A stretch of DNA of 64,000 bases from Verrucomicrobiota bacterium (GTDB lineage: Bacteria > Verrucomicrobiota > Verrucomicrobiia > CAIQCK01), in contig JACRJX010000040.1 in NCBI GenBank assembly GCA_016235595.1, positions 62,001 through 126,000 of the forward strand, given 5' to 3'. Position numbers and translations under genes: made by a program. Shown here in pieces: positions 17,664-25,316 of the stretch. Each line of letters starts with the position of its first letter. Position 1 is the stretch's first letter. A model generated the notes under the pieces. The model was not told where the DNA came from and searched no databases. It saw only the letters and a program-made list of their open reading frames with translations.

Positions 17664-17745
17664 TGACCGGACTCATCTTTTCGAGCCACTTGAGAGTTAG
17701 TTTGTAGCTGTGGTTGATGTTGACTGATCGTTTGGATTTTGTCCA
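17664..17745 (-). promoter_or_regulatory. Upstream element, copy B (of two)
   Basis: This is the second copy of the element at 13848-13930, placed directly upstream of the toroid-protein gene start (17637). The core (plus strand, about 17712-17745) is almost identical. The spacing to the start codon is shorter than for copy A (27 versus 79 nt), which argues for a protein-binding or promoter element and not a fixed translational leader. Confidence 0.55.
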
Positions 17746-18005
17746 TCCCCGGCGCAGGTGTTTGCGATGGAAGCACCCATCTCAGCTGCCTCGAAATAGC
17801 GACGCCCAATTTGAAATGGTGTTCGGCATGTTTTGTGATAGATTTCCATTAGTATCGGTTGGAACCGCGAGACCTTGGAAGTCTTGCGACCATGAAAGAA
17901 CCCGTTACGAAAGCGGTCCTTCGTTTGGACCGCGAAGGGTGTTCTGCATGATGGCCATCCCGATCCGTGTAATTCAGGGAGGTCCTATTGTCAGGGTGTT
18001 GACGA
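17746..18005. other. Leader region of the MASE1 kinase gene, with a perfect hairpin
   Basis: No gene is seen here. It holds a 7-bp perfect hairpin (GCGGTCC at 17913-17919, loop TTCGTTT, GGACCGC at 17927-17933), 72 nt before the kinase ATG and without a U-tract. A possible promoter starts at TTGAAA near 17810 (about 17 nt before a weak TGTGAT). Divergent promoters for the toroid gene and the kinase must lie in this interval. Confidence 0.4.
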
Positions 18006-21000
18006 ATGAATAATTCAGGCATCAAGACCTGTTTCACTTCATTGCCGGTTACCATCCTGGCGGTTGCGGCTGTGTATGCGGTGGTGGCCAAGGCGAGTTT
18101 CCTGTTTACGATTCCTCCCGGCAACATCACCCCAATCTTCCCAGCCGCTGGAGTGGCACTTGTTGCCGTGATGATTTTGGGGCGGCATGCCCTGATCGGG
18201 GTTTGGCTCGGGTCTTTTGCGGCCAATATCATCTCCTTTATTGACGGCTCGATGCCGTCTGTCCATGCAGGGCTGACAAACTTTTTGGTCGGGGCATTTA
18301 TTGGTCTCGGCGCCATGTCTGGCGCGGCAGCGGGGACATTCCTGGTGCGGCGTTTCTGCAAGGGCGAACACCCGCTGCAGAGCGGACGGAATGTGTTGAT
18401 ACTGGTTACGGTCGGTGCGCTTGGCTGTTGTCTGATCAGTCCCACGTTCGGGGTACTGGGTCTATCGCTGGGAGGGAATATCCCATGGGAACGGTTTGGC
18501 TATTCCTGGATGACTTGGTGGGTGGGAGACGCGTCCGGGACTCTTGTGGCCGCGCCGCTTATTCTGGCGTGGCAACATCGCCACCCTTTTCGCAAGGATG
18601 CCCGGCGCATTCTGGAAGGGGCCGTGCTGGGGGCTGTGACGCTCTTGGTTTGTTTCTTTGTCTTTTTCCAGAACATGCCTTTTGAATATGGACTTCTGCC
18701 GTTATTGCTCTGGGCGGCATTTCGTTTCGGCATGCGTGGCGCGTCAACTGCAGCCGCCGTCATTGCGTTGCTTGCCATCATCGGCACCAGTCGTGGCAGC
18801 ACTCCATTCGTGGGGCGAACGGTCAATGAATCGCTCTTGCTTCTGAATTCATTTTTCGGGGTTACATTTACCTGCGCCCTCTTCATGGCCGGAATGATAG
18901 AAGAACGAAGGCGCGCGAATGAAGAGTTGTGCAAGCTGAACCGGGCGCAGCGGACCATCAGCGAGTGCAACCAGGCGCTGATTCACTCCACGGATGAAAT
19001 GGCGCTGTTGAACCGGGTTTGCCGCCTCGTGACGGACATCGGTGGCTATCGGCTGGCGTGGGTCGGCTTCGCTGAACAGGACGCAGCCAAAACGGTGCGG
19101 CCCGTGGCTCAAGCGGGCTTTGAGGAAGGTTATCTGGAAACGCTCCAGATCACGTGGGCGGACACTGAGCGCGGACGCGGTCCCACCGGCACCGCCATCC
19201 GGACTGGCCGGCCGTGCACGGCTAATGCCATCCTAACGAATTCCAACTTCGCTCCGTGGCGGACCGAGGCACTCAAACGCGGCTATGCTTCCTGCCTGGT
19301 CCTGCCGCTCAAGACGGGCGACCGGATGTTGGGAGCGCTGAGCATTTATTCCGTCAAGGCGGACGCTTTTGACCCGGAGGAAACGAAACTGCTGACCGAA
19401 CTGGCCGATGACCTGGCGTATGGGCTTGTGGCGTTGCGCATTCGCACCCAGCAAAATCAGGCTGAAGCGGCGCTGCGCGAGAGCGAACTCAAACACCGCT
19501 CGTTGTTCGAAACGGCCAACGACGCAATCATGCTGATGCGCCAGGACCGGTTCATCGACTGCAACGCGCGGACTCTGACGATGTTTGGCTGCAGCCGAGA
19601 ACAGATCGTCGGCGAGCCTCCTTACAAATTCTCTCCGCCCATGCAGCCGGATGGGCGGCACTCCGAGGAGAAAGCCATCGAGAAGATCAATCTGGCCCTG
19701 ACGGAAGGGCCGCAGTTCTTTGAATGGGAACACTGCCGGCTGGACCGGACACCGTTCGCGACCGAGGTGAGCCTGAACCGCATTGAACTGGGCGGAGAAA
19801 CCCTGCTTCAAGCCATCGTGCGTGACATTACCAAGCGCAAGCAGGCAGAGAAGGCGCGGCTCGAAAGTGAACGGAAGTATCGCGAACTGGTGGAGAATGC
19901 CAACAGCATCATCCTGCGCTGGACTCGCGATGGGCAGATCATCTTCCTGAACGAATTTGGCCAGCGGTTTTTTGGCTATGCGGAGGCGGAGATTCGTGGT
20001 CGCCACGTGGTGGGGACCATTGTCCCGGAAACCGAAACCACCACTCGCAACCTGGCCAAGCTGATGGACGAAATCTGCGCGAACCCGGCGTCATTCGAGC
20101 AGAACGTCAATGAGAATGTGCGTCGTAACGGCGAGCGCGTCTGGATCGCCTGGACCAACAAGGTTGTGCAGGACCCGCAGGGCCAGGTGGCAGAGATCCT
20201 GAGCATCGGCACCGACATCACGTCGCGCAAGCGGGCGGAGGAAGAGTTACTGGCCACCCAGGCCAGCCTCGAACGGCGCGTGCTCATACGCACCACCGAA
20301 CTGGCCGAGGCGCGTGACCGCGCCGAAGCGGCGGATCGAATAAAGTCCGCCTTCCTCGCCACCATGTCCCACGAGTTGCGCACACCGCTCAACTCGATCA
20401 TCGGTTTCACCGGCCTCCTGTTGCAGGGCTTGACGGGACCGCTGAACCCGGAGCAAACGAAGCAACTCGGCATGGTCAGAAACAGCGGGCAGCATTTGCT
20501 GGCGCTCATCAACGACATCCTGGACATTTCCAAGATCGAGGCGGGCCAGATCACAATTGCCATCGCGCCATTTGATTTGCGCGAGTCCATCCAGAAAGTG
20601 CTGGAAACCGTGACACCGCTGGCTGACAAGAAACAGTTGCCGTTGATCGCGCGGGTATCGCCACAAGTGGGCCGGATCACCAGCGACCGGAAGCGTGTTG
20701 AACAGATCCTGCTCAACCTGCTGAGCAATGCCATCAAGTTTACCGAGCAAGGTGAGGTTAGGCTGGCTGCCGAAATGGTTTTCGATACGCACAGTGTTCC
20801 ACATTCCGCAGTTTGCGTCTCTGTGTCCGATACCGGTATCGGTATCAAACATGAAGATTTGGACAAATTGTTCCAACCCTTCCGCCAGCTTGACACCGGC
20901 CTGACGCGCCAGCACGAAGGGACGGGACTCGGTCTAGCCATCTGCAAGCGGCTGGTGGAGCGGCTCGGCGGCACGATCACGGTTGAGAGCGAATGGGGCG

Positions 21001-21053
21001 AAGGAAGTACGTTCCAGTTCACGCTGCCAATCCATCCGGAGGACAGAACATGA
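18006..21053 (+). CDS. MASE1 sensor histidine kinase (MASE1-GAF-PAS-PAS-HisKA-HATPase)
   Basis: This 1015-residue membrane kinase has about eight N-terminal helices forming a MASE1 sensor (10-300; TIPPGNITPIFPAAGVAL, MTWWVGDASGTLVAAPLIL). They are followed by a GAF domain (about 320-470), two PAS domains (480-600 and 610-735, each ending in DITKRK/DITSRK), a HisKA domain with FLATMSHELRTPLNSIIGFT and an HATPase domain (NLLSNAIKFTEQGEV, DTGIGIKHEDL, GTGLGLAICKRL). All N/G1/G2 boxes are intact, so it should be active. The stop overlaps the ATG of the response regulator by 4 nt, indicating a two-component pair. MASE1 ligands are mostly unknown. It is convergent with tRNA-Gly. Confidence 0.92.
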   Translation: MNNSGIKTCFTSLPVTILAVAAVYAVVAKASFLFTIPPGNITPIFPAAGVALVAVMILGRHALIGVWLGSFAANIISFIDGSMPSVHAGLTNFLVGAFIGLGAMSGAAAGTFLVRRFCKGEHPLQSGRNVLILVTVGALGCCLISPTFGVLGLSLGGNIPWERFGYSWMTWWVGDASGTLVAAPLILAWQHRHPFRKDARRILEGAVLGAVTLLVCFFVFFQNMPFEYGLLPLLLWAAFRFGMRGASTAAAVIALLAIIGTSRGSTPFVGRTVNESLLLLNSFFGVTFTCALFMAGMIEERRRANEELCKLNRAQRTISECNQALIHSTDEMALLNRVCRLVTDIGGYRLAWVGFAEQDAAKTVRPVAQAGFEEGYLETLQITWADTERGRGPTGTAIRTGRPCTANAILTNSNFAPWRTEALKRGYASCLVLPLKTGDRMLGALSIYSVKADAFDPEETKLLTELADDLAYGLVALRIRTQQNQAEAALRESELKHRSLFETANDAIMLMRQDRFIDCNARTLTMFGCSREQIVGEPPYKFSPPMQPDGRHSEEKAIEKINLALTEGPQFFEWEHCRLDRTPFATEVSLNRIELGGETLLQAIVRDITKRKQAEKARLESERKYRELVENANSIILRWTRDGQIIFLNEFGQRFFGYAEAEIRGRHVVGTIVPETETTTRNLAKLMDEICANPASFEQNVNENVRRNGERVWIAWTNKVVQDPQGQVAEILSIGTDITSRKRAEEELLATQASLERRVLIRTTELAEARDRAEAADRIKSAFLATMSHELRTPLNSIIGFTGLLLQGLTGPLNPEQTKQLGMVRNSGQHLLALINDILDISKIEAGQITIAIAPFDLRESIQKVLETVTPLADKKQLPLIARVSPQVGRITSDRKRVEQILLNLLSNAIKFTEQGEVRLAAEMVFDTHSVPHSAVCVSVSDTGIGIKHEDLDKLFQPFRQLDTGLTRQHEGTGLGLAICKRLVERLGGTITVESEWGEGSTFQFTLPIHPEDRT

Positions 21054-21445
21054 AACCCACCCTTCTGATCATCGAAGACAACGAGCAAAATCTCTACCTC
21101 GCGACATACTTGCTCGAACAGAGTGGTTTCAAGGTGGCCTCGGCGCGAAGCGCATCCGCGGGGATCAGACTGGCCGGAGAGATCCGGCCCGCCCTCATCG
21201 TTCTCGATATCCAGTTGCCAGAGATGGACGGTTACGCCGTGGCGCGAGCACTGAGACAGAACGCCGCCCTGAGTGCCGTGCCCATCGTGGCAGTGACTTC
21301 TTATGCGATGGTGGGCGACCGGGAGCGGGCTCTGGAGGCGGGCTGCAACGGCTACATCGAGAAACCCATCAATCCCGACACGTTCAGGAGCCAGATTGAA
21401 GAGCATCTGAATGCCCGGCCTGCGGGCGGAGAGATTCAGTCATGA
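21050..21445 (+). CDS. Single-domain response regulator (CheY-like)
   Basis: This 131-residue receiver-only protein has the acidic pair (IIEDNEQN), the phospho-acceptor Asp in LIVLDIQLPEMDG, the switch Ser in VAVTSYAM and the Lys in YIEKPIN. There is no DNA-binding output, so it probably signals by protein contact or relays phosphate. The start at 21050 overlaps the kinase stop (ATGA), making it the cognate partner. Confidence 0.92.
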   Translation: MKPTLLIIEDNEQNLYLATYLLEQSGFKVASARSASAGIRLAGEIRPALIVLDIQLPEMDGYAVARALRQNAALSAVPIVAVTSYAMVGDRERALEAGCNGYIEKPINPDTFRSQIEEHLNARPAGGEIQS

Positions 21446-21490
21446 ACCTCCGGCAACTGCGGGTTCTCACTTGCTGAGAAGGAGTGGGAA

Positions 21491-21564
21491 TGGAGCGGGT
21501 GAAGGGAATCGAACCCTCGTGAGAAGCTTGGAAGGCTTCCGTTCTACCATTGAACTACACCCGC
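21491..21564 (-). tRNA. tRNA-Gly (anticodon TCC)
   Basis: A 74-nt cloverleaf with encoded CCA. The acceptor stem is GCGGGTG/CACCCGC, with D-arm GTTC/GAAC, anticodon stem GAAGC/GCTTC around loop CTTCCAA, and T-arm GAGGG-TTCGATT-CCCTT. All stems pair fully apart from one G-T pair in the T-stem. Confidence 0.96.
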
Positions 21565-21648
21565 TTCCAACGACCCGAAATCCTACCAGTCCTCCTGCCG
21601 GCGTGCAATTCAGTTTGAAGAAGTTTGCGAAAATCCATCGTGCCGCAA

Positions 21649-22077
21649 TCACGCGAGTTCGGTGCGGACGCGGGATTGCAGGGCTTGCAGAAGGGCGGGC
21701 GGGAGACGCTGAGGCTTGTCGGCGCGGTCGGTGCAGACGTGGACGGTGGTGGCGCTGACGAGGGTCTTGCCGGTGTCTGCATTCACGATATCGGCTGCGA
21801 AGGTGATCTTGATGCGGCTGACTTCCGCTATCCAGAGCCGCACGAGGATGCGGTCGTCGAACCGCGCCGGGCCGCGATACTGGAGCCACGCCTCGATGGC
21901 CGGCAGCATGACGCCGCTTTCCATGAGTGCGGGGAAGGGATGTCCGAGGGCGCGGAGCAATTCGTTGCGCGCCGCCTCCAGCCAGTCGAGGTAGCGCGAG
22001 TAATAAACGTGGTTCCCGATGGTGCAGTCACAAGCGGCAACGCGCAGGTGATGTTCGAAGACGTGAGTGTTGGACAT
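21649..22077 (-). CDS. Acyl-CoA thioesterase, hotdog fold (YbgC/4HBT-like)
   Basis: This 142-residue protein starts at ATG 22077 (MSNTHVFEHHLRV). The family signature is present: GNHVYYSRYLDWLEAARNEL, with the hotdog helix and catalytic Tyr/Asp region, followed by strands (RFDDRILVRLWIAEVSRIKI, ALVSATTVHVC equivalent). It should hydrolyse short or aromatic acyl-CoA thioesters in the cytosol. It lies 10 nt downstream of the Nudix gene in the same orientation, so the two are likely co-transcribed. Confidence 0.85.
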   Translation of the reverse strand: MSNTHVFEHHLRVAACDCTIGNHVYYSRYLDWLEAARNELLRALGHPFPALMESGVMLPAIEAWLQYRGPARFDDRILVRLWIAEVSRIKITFAADIVNADTGKTLVSATTVHVCTDRADKPQRLPPALLQALQSRVRTELA

Positions 22078-22087
22078 GGCGTGGAGA

Positions 22088-22654
22088 TCAGGGCTTTTTC
22101 CGCCGCGACCGGAACAGGTCGAGCCAGAGAAAAGCAACGACGACGAGGGAATGTTGAATCCTGCCGCGCCGCAGCAAGCCCGGAATGGCCTTGAGCGGCG
22201 TCAGGGTGAGGGCGATGTCTTCGGCATGGTCAAAGTTGGTTTCACAAACCTTGCGCGCGCTGCGGATGAGAACGGTGTAGCAGGTATTGCGCTGGAAGGC
22301 GGGATTGGGCGAGACCTTGCCGATGATGCGTGCGTCAGGCGAGTCATAGCCGGTTTCCTCGCGTAGTTCGCGCCGTGCCGCGTGGATGGGCGTCTCGTTG
22401 CCGTCCATCACGCCACCAGGAATTTCCAGCTCGATACGGCGCGTGCCGTGGCGAAACTGCCGGATGAGCACAACGTCTTGCTTCGGCGTCAACGCCACGA
22501 CATTGACCCAGTCCGGGCCTTCAAGGACGTAGAAGTCATGCGTCTCGCCCGTGCGCGGCGAGCGCGCCGTTTCCACGGCAGAGTGAAAAATACGATAGTT
22601 GTGAAGACGTTTCGTCTTCAGCAACGGCCATTTGCGGATGGAGGACATGGGCAA
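22088..22654 (-). CDS. Nudix hydrolase, ADP-ribose pyrophosphatase-like
   Basis: This 188-residue protein has a complete Nudix box: GGVMDGNE, then seven residues, then RELREETGY, matching Gx5Ex7REUxEExGU. The region before it (VVLIRQFRHGTRRIELEIPG) is typical of ADP-sugar pyrophosphatases (NudF-like). It should clean up ADP-ribose or related nucleotide sugars. The C-terminus is basic and hydrophobic (VVVAFLWLDLFRSRRKK), unusual for the family and possibly membrane-associated. The start could be ATG 22654 or 22648. Confidence 0.85.
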   Translation of the reverse strand: MPMSSIRKWPLLKTKRLHNYRIFHSAVETARSPRTGETHDFYVLEGPDWVNVVALTPKQDVVLIRQFRHGTRRIELEIPGGVMDGNETPIHAARRELREETGYDSPDARIIGKVSPNPAFQRNTCYTVLIRSARKVCETNFDHAEDIALTLTPLKAIPGLLRRGRIQHSLVVVAFLWLDLFRSRRKKP

Positions 22655-22724
22655 AAGCTACTGGCTTTTGGCTACCATCCGGCAGCCAACGGCAACGCTG
22701 GGTCGTCTGTCTTCGGTCGTCCGC

Positions 22725-23336
22725 TTACAGTCCGGCTTCAGCGCGCGGCACGAGCTTGATCTCCATCTTAACCGCGTCGTTTGGATTGTCCCGGTCATCG
22801 CGCGGGACGGCGACGATCTGATCGACGACCTCCATGCCTTTGATGACGCGGCCAAAAACCGTATAGCCGCCCCTGTCGAGGAAGTCATTGTCCTTCACGT
22901 TGATGAAGAACTGACAGCCGCTGGAGGCGCGCTTCGGATTCGCTTGATCGCCCAAGCGAGCCGTGGCGACGGCGCCGCGGGCATTGAGTTGCTTGATCTC
23001 CGCCGGGACGGTGTAGCCGGGGCCACCGGTGCCGGCGCGTCGCGAATGCGGGTCGGACTTGGTGGTCGGATCGCCGCCTTGGATCATGAAGTTGGGGATG
23101 ACGCGGTGGAACGTCGTGCCATTGTAGAATTTCTCGCGCGCGAGCTTCTTGAAATTGGCGGTGGTCTTCGGCGCGTCGTCGCCGAAGAATTCGATGACGA
23201 TCTTGCCGAACTTGGTTTCAATAATGGCGACTTCGTCCATGTTGTCCTTAGGTTGGCCGGCGTTGCTTTCCGGGGTTGTTTCCTTGCAGGCGCACACCAA
23301 CAGCGCCGCGCAGAGTAGTGGTATAAAGGTTTTCAT
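22725..23336 (-). CDS. Cyclophilin-type peptidyl-prolyl isomerase, exported lipoprotein
   Basis: This 203-residue protein has an N-terminal signal with a lipobox-like ALLVCACK, indicating export and lipid anchoring. The cyclophilin domain (about 35-195) shows NGTTFHRVIPNFMIQGGDP, the active-site Phe-His-Arg motif, and SSGCQFFINVKDNDFLDRGG and YTVFGRVIKGMEVVD. It should assist folding of exported proteins in the periplasm. It is divergent from tadA. Confidence 0.93.
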   Translation of the reverse strand: MKTFIPLLCAALLVCACKETTPESNAGQPKDNMDEVAIIETKFGKIVIEFFGDDAPKTTANFKKLAREKFYNGTTFHRVIPNFMIQGGDPTTKSDPHSRRAGTGGPGYTVPAEIKQLNARGAVATARLGDQANPKRASSGCQFFINVKDNDFLDRGGYTVFGRVIKGMEVVDQIVAVPRDDRDNPNDAVKMEIKLVPRAEAGL

Positions 23337-23386
23337 ATTTTGCGCGTTATTCAGTAGCGTAACGGCGCGGCAGGCGCGAGAAGATT

Positions 23387-23944
23387 TTGCGCCGGTGTGT
23401 CATGGCGTTGAATCGGCTTGCGCGGCCGCGCAGGGCCTTTTACGGTCGGCGCGTGATTGGCGAACATAACGACGAGTATTACATGAGGCAGGCACTGCGG
23501 CTTGCGGCGCAGGCCGGGGAGGCGGAGGAAGTGCCGGTCGGCGCGATCATCGTGCGATCGGTCGAGGGCATGCTGCCGCAGGTGATCGCGCGTGCTTTCA
23601 ACCAAGTGGAGCAGCTCAAGGACGCCACGGCTCATGCGGAAATGATCGCCATTACGCAGGCCGAGGAAGGCGTGGGCGACCGGCGGCTGAACGATTGCAC
23701 GCTCTACGTGACGAAAGAGCCGTGTCCGATGTGCGCGGGGGCGATTGTCCTGGCGCGCGTGGGGCGTGTGGTGTTTGGCTGCCGCGACGACAAGGCTGGC
23801 GCAGCCGGCACGGCCATGAATCTCCTGAACGTGCCAACGCTAAACCATCGTCCGGAGGTGCTCGGCGGTGTGCTGGAGGCGGAGGCAGTGGAACTGCTGA
23901 CGAGCTTCTTCAAACAGCGACGGGCGGAAAACAGTCAGCCGTGA
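23387..23944 (+). CDS. tadA: tRNA-adenosine/nucleoside deaminase (TadA family)
   Basis: The CDA-fold zinc deaminase motifs are present: TAHAEM (zinc His and proton-shuttling Glu) and EPCPMCAGAIVLARV (two zinc Cys). VPVGAIIV starts the first strands. TadA converts A34 to inosine in tRNA-Arg. It carries an extra insertion in the first loop (VRSVEGMLPQVIARAFNQVE). The start is uncertain: 23387 or 23402 give a basic N-terminal extension, whereas GTG at 23453 (VIGEHNDEYYMRQAL) gives the usual family length and leaves room for divergent promoters. Guanine deaminase or another CDA member is a less likely alternative. Confidence 0.83.
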   Translation: MRRCVMALNRLARPRRAFYGRRVIGEHNDEYYMRQALRLAAQAGEAEEVPVGAIIVRSVEGMLPQVIARAFNQVEQLKDATAHAEMIAITQAEEGVGDRRLNDCTLYVTKEPCPMCAGAIVLARVGRVVFGCRDDKAGAAGTAMNLLNVPTLNHRPEVLGGVLEAEAVELLTSFFKQRRAENSQP

Positions 23945-23945
23945 T

Positions 23946-25316
23946 TCACTGTCCGGTGGCTGTGCACGGCGCCATGATGGCGTCGGTCATGCCGTGGAGA
24001 ACCTTCTTGTCCTGCGGGCACACTGTTGCGAGCACGCCCCCCAGGCGGACACCATCACCCACGACAAAGTAATACGGGCAGAGTCGCGCCCGGCCGCTCA
24101 TCGGTTGAAGCTGGTTGTGTTCCAGGTCGGCCCACTCGGTTTCGACAACGCACGAGCGGTGGAATCGCTGCAGGATGTAAGGTTTCGACGGGAAACTGCC
24201 GAGGGCATGTTCGATCGCGGCGGCCCATTCGGCGGCAGAAACATCGTGGCCGACGGTCACGCTGCGAGCGCCCCATGCGTTGGCGTCGAAACCGGAGATC
24301 TTGATGACCAGCTCGCGTTGTTTCTGTGAGAAGCGCGCCATCTCGCGCCAATCATAAATGCCGAGTTCCGGGATGACCGCGTGCGGGGGCAGGGGAGTGG
24401 CGTCGAGAATCCAAGTGCAGGGGATCACCTGCTGCAATGCCGTGACAACCTTCTCGCCAAGCTCCTGCCGCCAGAAGCTCTTCAGAGCCGTGTGCCAGAA
24501 GAAGGCAAAGAGCATCTTCTCTTCCAGTTGCGGCTTGAACGGTGGCGTGACAGCGACCTTGCCGGCACAGGCGGCCTCCAGCAACGCGGTCGAGTTTGGC
24601 ACATTTATCATGTCGAACAGCTCAAAGAACCGATACGCGATATCCGGCCGCACACCGTCGCTCAAGTTGAGTTCTTCCGGCCTGATGACGCGCACCGCGA
24701 ACCGTTCCTCCGCTAATTGCCGCGCCATCCATTCCATCTCCGGCCGGTAGGTGGCGGCTTCCTCGCTGACGACAATTTGCACAGCCGGCGCAGACAAGTT
24801 GGCGTCAGCGCAGAACATCTCGCGAAATCCGTCGTGCATTCCGCGCGCGCCTCCGATCACCTCGTCCCCGAGTGCGCTATAGGTTTGATTGAGCCACGCG
24901 GTCAGCCCGATGCCGCCAGGGACGGAGTCCAACTCGGTGATCTTGAACTGGATGCCCCCGTCGCTGCTGTTGTCCTGTAGCAGGATGTCCGGCCGGATGA
25001 CGCGCGGCACGGCGGCTTTGAAACGGTTGTTACGCGAGGCTTCGATGAGCGCGGGTGGTTTTCCAGCATCGAGGTAATCGGCAATCCATCGCGGCAGCGT
25101 CCCCCGCACGCTGAAACGGTAAAGCAGGTTGCAAGCGCGGTAGAAGTCCAGCAGTTGGGAACCGAGCGATTCCAGTCGGGTGGCGAGCAGGGGCGAAATC
25201 GGAAACACACGGGGCGCAATACGCCACTCGACCGCCGCAAACAACCCACGCTCCGGCATGGCTGCGGCAACGGCGCGAGCGCGGTCGAGGCCCCTCTGAA
25301 CATCTGCGGCGCTCAT
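23946..25316 (-). CDS. Conserved protein, ATP-grasp-like, coupled to proBA
   Basis: This protein of about 456 residues starts at ATG 25316, overlapping the proA stop by 4 nt (ATGA), so it is translationally coupled to proline biosynthesis. No signal peptide or membrane segment. It has segments typical of circularly permuted or divergent ATP-grasp enzymes: ITELDSVPGGIGLTAWLNQT (a catalytic Asp/Glu-like loop), RPDIAYRFFELFDMINVPN, VTPPFKPQLEEKMLFA, and LVIKISGFDANAWGARSV with a possible ATP-contacting Lys. I do not recognise a characterised family. It may ligate an amino acid or peptide. It converges on tadA with a 1-nt gap. Confidence 0.6.
   Translation of the reverse strand: MSAADVQRGLDRARAVAAAMPERGLFAAVEWRIAPRVFPISPLLATRLESLGSQLLDFYRACNLLYRFSVRGTLPRWIADYLDAGKPPALIEASRNNRFKAAVPRVIRPDILLQDNSSDGGIQFKITELDSVPGGIGLTAWLNQTYSALGDEVIGGARGMHDGFREMFCADANLSAPAVQIVVSEEAATYRPEMEWMARQLAEERFAVRVIRPEELNLSDGVRPDIAYRFFELFDMINVPNSTALLEAACAGKVAVTPPFKPQLEEKMLFAFFWHTALKSFWRQELGEKVVTALQQVIPCTWILDATPLPPHAVIPELGIYDWREMARFSQKQRELVIKISGFDANAWGARSVTVGHDVSAAEWAAAIEHALGSFPSKPYILQRFHRSCVVETEWADLEHNQLQPMSGRARLCPYYFVVGDGVRLGGVLATVCPQDKKVLHGMTDAIMAPCTATGQ

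Larger units (their letters stand above)
13800..21564. mobile_element. Candidate decayed tRNA-Gly-associated genomic island
   Basis: A complete tRNA-Gly lies at the right end, with its 3' side facing left. A 3' tRNA-Gly-like fragment in the same orientation lies 7.7 kb away at the left end. This is the geometry left by integration into a tRNA 3' end. The cargo would be a GHL10-like protein, a toroid protein, and a MASE1 kinase with its regulator. No integrase is present and the repeat is imperfect, so any element is old. Inference only. Confidence 0.3.

Noticed and set aside
19976..21406. Long frame antisense to the MASE1 kinase
   Set aside because: It lies opposite the HisKA/HATPase region, whose motifs are intact on the plus strand.
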